NCBI GenBank assembly: GCA_023213395.1
Contig: CM041465.1
Span: 225,067,741 to 225,131,740 of the forward strand
Direction of reading: 5' to 3'
DNA from: Cycas panzhihuaensis
Lineage: Eukaryota; Cycadophyta
Length of the DNA stretch: 64,000 nucleotides
In this document: positions 58,161 through 64,000 of the stretch, one piece after another
Layout: the number at the start of each line of letters is the position of its first letter
How positions within the stretch are numbered: position 1 is the stretch's first letter
The notes under the pieces: model-generated
The model's input: the letters and a program-made list of their open reading frames with translations, nothing else
The model's database searches: none
What the model was told of the DNA's origin: nothing
Made by a program: the position numbers and the translations under genes

Positions 58161-58637
58161 TGTTAAAATATGTAATAATTAAATATATGTAATGTTTAAT
58201 GTATATAATATACATATACATCATCATATCATTCACATACATCAAGATATATGAGATGCATACATATCCATATAATCATATTATTGGTTGATGTAAGGGC
58301 TTATGACACATCATAGGCTACTCATGAGGTGTATTATATTATAAATATATACACACACCACTTGAAAACTTGAGAAAGGTTGAAGACTTAGAGATGCAAT
58401 CTTTGCAACCATAAGAGGATTCCTAACTCCACCTTCTCTTGTGGTTTTTTTCACATTGGATTTTCCACATATAAATCTTGGTATCGATCTCTTGTGGAGA
58501 TGCATACTTGATCCTTATTGAATTCTTTATATATTTGATATTTACTTTATATGTTGATTTATTTACTTGTGTGCATATCTTATGAATCAATTCTGCTATC
58601 ATATATTTTAGCATGGTATCAGAGCAATATTCTAACA
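58161..58637 (+). repeat. Copia-5 3' LTR
   Basis: TGTTAAAATATG to TTCTAACA. About 23 bp before its end lies ATGGTATCAGAGCA, an intact PBS motif within the LTR. Confidence 0.92.
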
Positions 58638-58642
58638 ATACC

Positions 58643-60366
58643 ATCATTCCATATGCTTTTAGAAGCAAGATTGATAGCTGCCCAAATCTAAATCTTCCTC
58701 ATTCATAATATCTATGTCTTTTTCTGATCTACTAAATCTACTGTTTTTACTTATTAGTTGGCTCACCAGTGGGCCTAATTACCAATTATGTAATTCTTTA
58801 TTCAAGTCAACACCTAAATTTTCTATAAGGCATGATTTAACTTTCAAATCAGGTTATGCAATATTGTCCTTTACAAGTGCATAATGATATACATATTCAG
58901 AGGATTAATCATTGCTTTCCTTGATTGTAGAGCTTGATATAGTGTCTTTCATTTATTTCATGCTTGGGGTTCATTTGAAGAAAAGGCAACTTTGGATTTC
59001 TCCCATTTTCCTCAAAACAAAGGCTCATTCCAACTAATCTATAAGTATGTCAATCACATAATTCCATGGTCAATCCACTAAAGTGGGGTAGGGTTCTCTT
59101 CCTTCCTTTATCTTGATGACTAAAAAATCCAAAAAACTATAATTCCCCTTGCATGAATGGGAATCTTATAAGCTACTCTAATGGGTAAAATTCTCCTATC
59201 ATCCCCATGACAATATCCAAAGTTGATCCATTGACTTTGGCTATCTAATCCATTTCTAAGTTTCATATGAAAGAGCATTTATACTCACCCCTCTATATAC
59301 CACAATGTCCGGCATCTTAACTTCCCCAAACCTTTCCCATACTTGAGGGTCATCATCCTTAATTTGTTGTATATGATGCAACTTAAAATTCCTCTATCAA
59401 CCATATCCTATTTTTTGAGGCAAATCAATTTCTCATTTTAGAGAAGTCTTTTTCTTATATATCGGTTTTTCTCTTTTCAAAGGCACTAAATCAAGTCAAA
59501 ATTGTGGTCATTTTACTAGTGACTATAACACTTAGGGTAATACTTCAAAATTTTCTACAACATTATCTTGTAATTATTGAGATGGCACTTGTTGTTGTAA
59601 ATATTATTTCAATGGGGATGCTTCTTATTGATTAGCTGCATTCCTTTGAATTTGCTAAAATGAGACTTAATGTAGCAATTGCTCATCTTGTAGTAGTGGT
59701 TCTCATTAATCCTTTACTTATCTTTACATCTACAAAGATAGTTGAATTTTTTCATCTTTGTGTCCTCTAAAATTAATCATTCATATCTATCTACATCTTT
59801 TGAGATGGTGGATCCATCACATCTCCTCACATTCACTAAGATGATATTATCCATCCTTTGATTATTGGTGTCCATGTTACCTGCAACTCAAAATGATTGG
59901 TTATTTCTTACAATAATATAACCACTATAATTTTCTTTTCCTTTAACCCAGAAGAACATTGTTGTCTATCACTATCAACTGGTTATTTGCCATGTGTTAA
60001 AAATTTTTCTCTAATTATATTTTCCTCATGCCATCATGTTCTCTCTTTTCTAACATCTCTGAGACTAGTCATTGCTTACCCCATTTCTTGAAATTGACTA
60101 TGCATTGCCTCTTGTTCCTCTTATAGAGCCTATACAACTTCCATCAACATGTTTTTCTCCTCGATAGGATTTGGATAATCATTCATAATTTGTATGCTCT
60201 ATACTTGGTAGCCACTTTGAGCCATTAACTTCATGGTGATAATATCATTTGAGAAATCCTTCTATAATAGATTTATGATTGCCACTTTTTTAAATAAATA
60301 GAACTTAGTATTATTGTCTCCTAGTCTGTGATCCTCATAAAGCTTATCTCAACTTTTTTGTAGAAC
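58643..60366 (-). pseudogene. G1 gag-protease region
   Basis: Minus-strand frames keep protein-like pieces such as NEPLF and NPKLPFLQMNPKHEINERHY (about 58,900-59,060, mixed frames). Position between the zinc knuckle and RT implies protease, but I could not find an active-site Asp motif with confidence. Decay is heavy. Confidence 0.45.
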
Positions 60367-62004
60367 CAAGCATTCTCTATGATAATGTCCCTATTTATTA
60401 CACATAAAACACCTGGGTGGCACTTATGGCATAGAAGATCTCTCCTTGAATAAGGATCTTTTTATTGGTTGGTGATTATGACTCTAAAAAAATAATCTTG
60501 GTCCTCCACTAAAACTCCTTTATAGTGGTGCATAAGTGTCCTTTCGATGAAAGCAATAATACACAATGGTATGCCTAATATGTATATCATAAATCTTACA
60601 AAAGTATATATGTAAAGGTTTTGGAAAACCTAATGCATGTTTTCAACATTCATTTATGAAATGTCCTTGTGTCCCACACTCCAACACCATATTTCTAGTC
60701 TCACCAATGCTGAGCTTTATAACTTGGTGGTAAGCACTATCAATTCTTACTTTAAATCCTTTCTCAAATACCTATAGATGTCCTTAGGTTGTGATTTAAT
60801 GTCATTGGCCTAAATTACTTCTTTGTCTCTTCTATCTTGAGATGCTCTTTCTCAATATATTTCTTCTAATTGCAAGGCTCCTTTTAAGGCTTAGATATAC
60901 ATTTCTAGTGCCACTGCTTCCAATTTTTCCTAATGTCTTGGTAGTAGAAAAGAATATCTTGGTAGTAGAAAAGACTGGCCAGTGTAACTAGAGCCAACCC
61001 CTTTAATAGAAAGAAATAGGTGCTAGTGAACCAATGCAAAGTTTGACTATCCCTTGGTTTAAAATTTTGCTTAGATACTGGCAATTTTAGGCTTTCATTA
61101 AATTTTTTGATTAATTCAGAGTACTTCTATCTCAAAGTACTCAAAATATATATCACTAAGGCATCATTCCTACCATATTTAAATCTTTCTTTAAATTTTT
61201 TTTAAATATAATCCTAACCTTTAAATTATTTCTCCAATATGTAAAGCTAGGCCATTACAAGTCCATGTGTGGCATAATTACAAACCAATCAATGAGTTTA
61301 TCTTTAGTCACAATTTTGTAAATCCTCCAAATTTATGCACATACAAACAAATGTTCTTTTAGGTCCCCACTCTTATCAAAACTTGATGGGTGGAGAGACA
61401 ACTCCTACTTTCCTGAAGACATCAAAGATGATGTTGATAATCTCCCTCTTGACCGTGTTGGTGATGGTTTAGTAATAAGCCTATTGATGCTATGATTAGT
61501 GTAGAGTATTCATGAACTAAAAATTTTATTGGAGATATTAGAAATAATGATACACCTTATAGAGAATCCTATGGGAAAATCTTTCACAAGGATTGTCGAA
61601 ATAATACTAGTTATATATGCACTAAACACACACTCTCCTATGTAATTACTAGTTTCCCTTTTGTAATCACCATTGGTTGTTGTGATATTAGAAGTTTACT
61701 GTATTAAGGTATGCCTTCCTTATTGTGTGTAGATTTCATAACTTCCACACCCATCTCCACTTGGGTTGTTCATGTCTCCACTTTGTCTAAACTTACCAGC
61801 GTATCATGTGCTAGTTGTTGCTTGTCCCTTCTCCCTATTTCTGCCATATTTTTAATCTTATTATAATATTTATGTCATTGTTCTTGGGTCACTACGATTA
61901 CTTTTATCTTCTTTATTAGCAATTATAGATTATTTACTCTCTATTCCATGTGTCCATCATGCTCCAACCTAAAGACCTTGATTTATGTTCAACAACATAA
62001 CCAA
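60367..62004 (-). pseudogene. gag: G1 gag with zinc knuckle
   Basis: The knuckle PPRCFMCNK, then GHYHREC (60,367-60,410, C-x2-C-x4-H-x4-C with one stop in it) marks the nucleocapsid end of Gag on the minus strand. From there to the LTR at 62,005 frames are broken by many stops. The PBS should lie just below 62,005; TTGGTTATGTTG there does not match a tRNA I recognise. Confidence 0.7.
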
Positions 62005-62278
62005 TGTTAGGTCTTCTAGGGAATAACCATAAGCCATGGTTCAACGCACAATCTAAAATACCCTATGCACATTAAAGAATAATAATATGGTTTTTTTCAT
62101 TGCTAATATGACTAAGTTACATGCCTCAACGTTCCCTTACTTACCTAAAGAATTGCCATACCATATAAGTATTTACCTAACTGACTAGTTAACTAACTCC
62201 TAATTCTATGGTGGACATGTAGGATTTACGGTTCATATATAGTTACTTAAGTAAGATCTGTGATGTCTATGAAACACA
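62005..62278 (-). repeat. G1 5' LTR (right copy)
   Basis: 274 bp, TGTTAGGTCTTC to GAAACACA on the plus strand, matching 15,403-15,707 with some indels (about 30 bp absent near 62,165). Confidence 0.75.
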
Positions 62279-62852
62279 AAGTTATAATCAATATCACTTA
62301 AAAATCACCTTTAACTTGGAACATTAATCAAGATAATCCCTAACTTACAACATCTATAGTAGCCTTGCAAGGGAAATGGTTAGGACCCCTGAAGTTACCA
62401 CCCTATATATGCCTTTGGTATTTCTCTACTTTATTGAGAAAACCATTGGCTATAAGGTGTATTAGGTGGCAGGCTAAGGTGGGAAACTTTTCTCTAGTGA
62501 TTGGAGACTAGGGTAGACCCAGATGAGGCGAGTGTCTTGGTTATTTAAGTTCTCACCACTAGATCTATTATTAGGCATAGTTTTGGTGCAAGTTAATCCA
62601 TAAATTAAGGGGGTCTTTGACCTTCTTAGTATCCCACATACTGAGGTATATAGAGTCTTGAGCTCACGTATGAATATATAAGGTCTCTAGTTTGCCACTT
62701 ATTGGCAGGTGCCACTAAATAGGATAGTAACTAAGAACTTCCTTGGAGACCCTAAAACTTAGAATTATAGAATAATATCCCCTTAGGTAGATAGGACATA
62801 AGCACATTTACATTCTTTAGGTTACATTTTTTAAGGTAGTTCTCTTTTCATA
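62279..62852 (+). other. Region before Copia-6 gag
   Basis: No gene was recognised. It may hold LTR and leader of Copia-6; no PBS was found. Confidence 0.4.
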
Positions 62853-64000
62853 ATGGCAACAAATCTTAGGAATGTTATTGTACCCAAGTTTGATAGCACA
62901 AATTTTCTTAATTAGAGTAGGTAGATGAGGCTTATTTTCATTATAAAGGACATGTAAGAGCTTGTTAATAAGGGATATAAAGAAATCAACAATACTTCCA
63001 TCAATGATGAAAAGAAAGTTTATAAGGAGAATGTCGAAAGGGATAATGAGACATTGTCACTTATATTTTGTACTCTAGAAGATTATATTTTTCCTAGAAT
63101 AAATAAAGTTATAACATCTAAAGAATCTTGGGATACCCTTCCTTAAGATGATTTATAAAGAAGCAACATCCTCTAAGTTACAAACACTTAGAAGTAAATT
63201 TGAGAATCTAAAGATGATACCTAGGGAAGGAGTAAATGAATTCATCACCAAGGTGCAAGACTTAGTGAATTTAATGAGATCCTTAAGTGAAGCATTAAGT
63301 GAACAAAGAATTGTGGAAAGAATTTTGAGATGTGTTAGAGAAATTAAGAGATTTAAAATGATGGCAACTAGCATTGAAGTATCCAAAGACTAAATCACTC
63401 TTTGAATTGATCAATTAAGTGCTATGATCCTAGCTATTAAGAAAAGAAATAGGGTAATGAGTTACTTGAGCATGCCTTTACCACAAAGGCAAGAATAAGA
63501 CATAAATTTTAAGACAAAGTTCTACGAAAAGGGACCAATCCCCTAGAGGAAGAAGAAGAAACTAAGGGTAAGGCATACAAATCTTTCAAGGATAAAGTAA
63601 CTTCCAAGGTCTAAGAAGTTTTTTAGGACTAAACCAAAGCTATCAAGGAGAAAGTAACTTCCAAGGTCAAGGCTAATACTTTAAAAGAGGTAGAGAAACT
63701 TCTAGAGGAAGAGGAATCTCTAGAGGTAGAAGTCAAAGCCAAAGAAGAAGAGACACTATCTAATGTTCTTTTTACCATAAAATTGGATATTTAGAAGAAA
63801 ATTGCTTTCCCAAAAATGCTAGTACCCAAAAGGGAATTGCCAACACAACAATTGAAGATAGAGACAATGATAGACTCTTCTTGTCCAATCTTATGGCTAG
63901 TGAGGAAGAAGATAGTTAGTACATCGACTTAAGATGTTCAACTCAAATGACTCATAAAGAAGAAATTTTTAAAGAATTTGATAAGTCCAAGAAAGGAAAG
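62853..64000 (+). pseudogene. gag: Copia-6 gag (runs off the window)
   Basis: The start MATNLRNVIVPKFDSTNFLN at 62,853 is a typical copia Gag start. Then LIFCTLEDYIF, ITSKESWDTL and the open frame 63,148-63,393 (NEFITKVQDLVNLMRSLSEA). A Lys/Glu-rich hinge follows with an imperfect repeat (KDKVTSKV and KEKVTSKVKA, about 63,590-63,670). A zinc knuckle CSFYHKIGYLEENC (63,764-63,805) has the second Cys and the His both changed to Tyr by transition. Frameshifts and stops show a dead copy. Protease and beyond lie outside the window. Confidence 0.87.

Larger units (their letters stand above)
54691..58637 (+). mobile_element. Copia-5, non-autonomous LTR element
   Basis: LTRs of 487 and 477 bp, a perfect PBS (55,178) and a polypurine tract AAGGGGGAA (58,152-58,160) define a plus-strand element of 3.9 kb. 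The 3 kb internal part has no recognisable gag or pol. The flanking 5-mers GTAAC and ATACC are only partly alike, so the duplication has decayed. The PPT, TGTTA start and PBS are of copia type. Confidence 0.87.
15403..62278 (-). mobile_element. Ty3/gypsy element G1, split by nested insertions
   Basis: LTR-like repeats at 15,403-15,707 and 62,005-62,278 enclose minus-strand gag (58.6-62.0 kb), the RT upstream region (47,066-47,269), RT, RNase H and integrase (18.2-20.7 kb) and an extra decayed ORF (15.9-17.5 kb). Four boundaries are bridged by reading across insertions: G2, Copia-4 and Copia-5 interrupt one continuous reading of the pol leader. No target duplication was recognised at the outer ends, and the flanks do not match each other, so it remains possible that the two LTRs come from different copies. 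The RT and RNase H style (YSFVDGFNKYNQV, FLDDWIIYS) resembles non-chromovirus plant gypsy of the Tat/Athila type. Confidence 0.72.

Noticed and set aside
3562-58626. Repeat-induced point mutation as in fungi
   Set aside because: The transition bias is similar, but the elements and PBS types are plant-like, and methylation decay is sufficient.
62279-62852. 5' LTR and PBS of Copia-6
   Set aside because: No TGGTATCAGAGC-like motif or second LTR copy is in the window to fix its borders.

Overview
The window looks like intergenic heterochromatin from a land plant with a large, repeat-rich genome. Every recognisable coding segment belongs to a retrotransposon: Ty1/copia, Ty3/gypsy including chromodomain chromoviruses, and a plant L1-type LINE. 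No intact host gene, rRNA, tRNA gene or CRISPR array was found. Several primer-binding sites resemble the plant initiator-tRNA-Met type TGGTATCAGAGC. Deep nesting, long survival of old copies and heavy decay by transitions would fit a gymnosperm or another large plant genome, but the species cannot be fixed from this sequence.

Layout. 1-1113 is anonymous AT-rich DNA. 1117-3147 is a 2 kb compound (TA)n/(TG)n/(CATATA)n microsatellite. 3156 to about 10,020 is a tandem chromovirus, LTR - internal A - LTR - internal B, sharing the middle LTR; unit A has lost RT and RNase H. Unit B is interrupted by a 5'-truncated LINE (about 10,020-15,116) that ends in a (TA)n tail.

15,403-62,278 reads as one old minus-strand Ty3/gypsy element (G1) enlarged to about 47 kb by insertions. 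Inside G1 lie: a minus-strand chromovirus G2 (20,668-47,060), which carries element X (24,281-32,895, itself carrying Copia-1 at 25,369-30,553) and Copia-2 (33,561-46,207, itself carrying Copia-3 at 34,362-42,011); Copia-4, a minus-strand element without pol (47,275-54,430); and Copia-5, a plus-strand element without recognisable genes (54,691-58,637). Perfect 5-bp target duplications flank Copia-2 (CAACA), Copia-3 (CAAAG) and Copia-4 (GTATG). Those of Copia-1, X and G2 differ only by transitions. From 62,853 to the window end is a decayed copia gag (Copia-6).

The relative order of insertion is readable: G1 is older than G2, which is older than X and Copia-2, which are older than Copia-1 and Copia-3 respectively. 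Copia-3 is probably the youngest: its two 312-bp LTRs differ at 12 sites by eye, all transitions. None of the elements looks capable of moving by itself. The less ordinary items are an extra decayed ORF downstream of the G1 integrase, coding-like non-retroviral sequence on the opposite strand inside Copia-4, tRNA-like segments in the chromovirus leader, a PBS-like motif inside the Copia-5 LTR, and a gag-like plus Thr/Lys-rich reading frame in element X. I see no convincing new biological system; these are leads.
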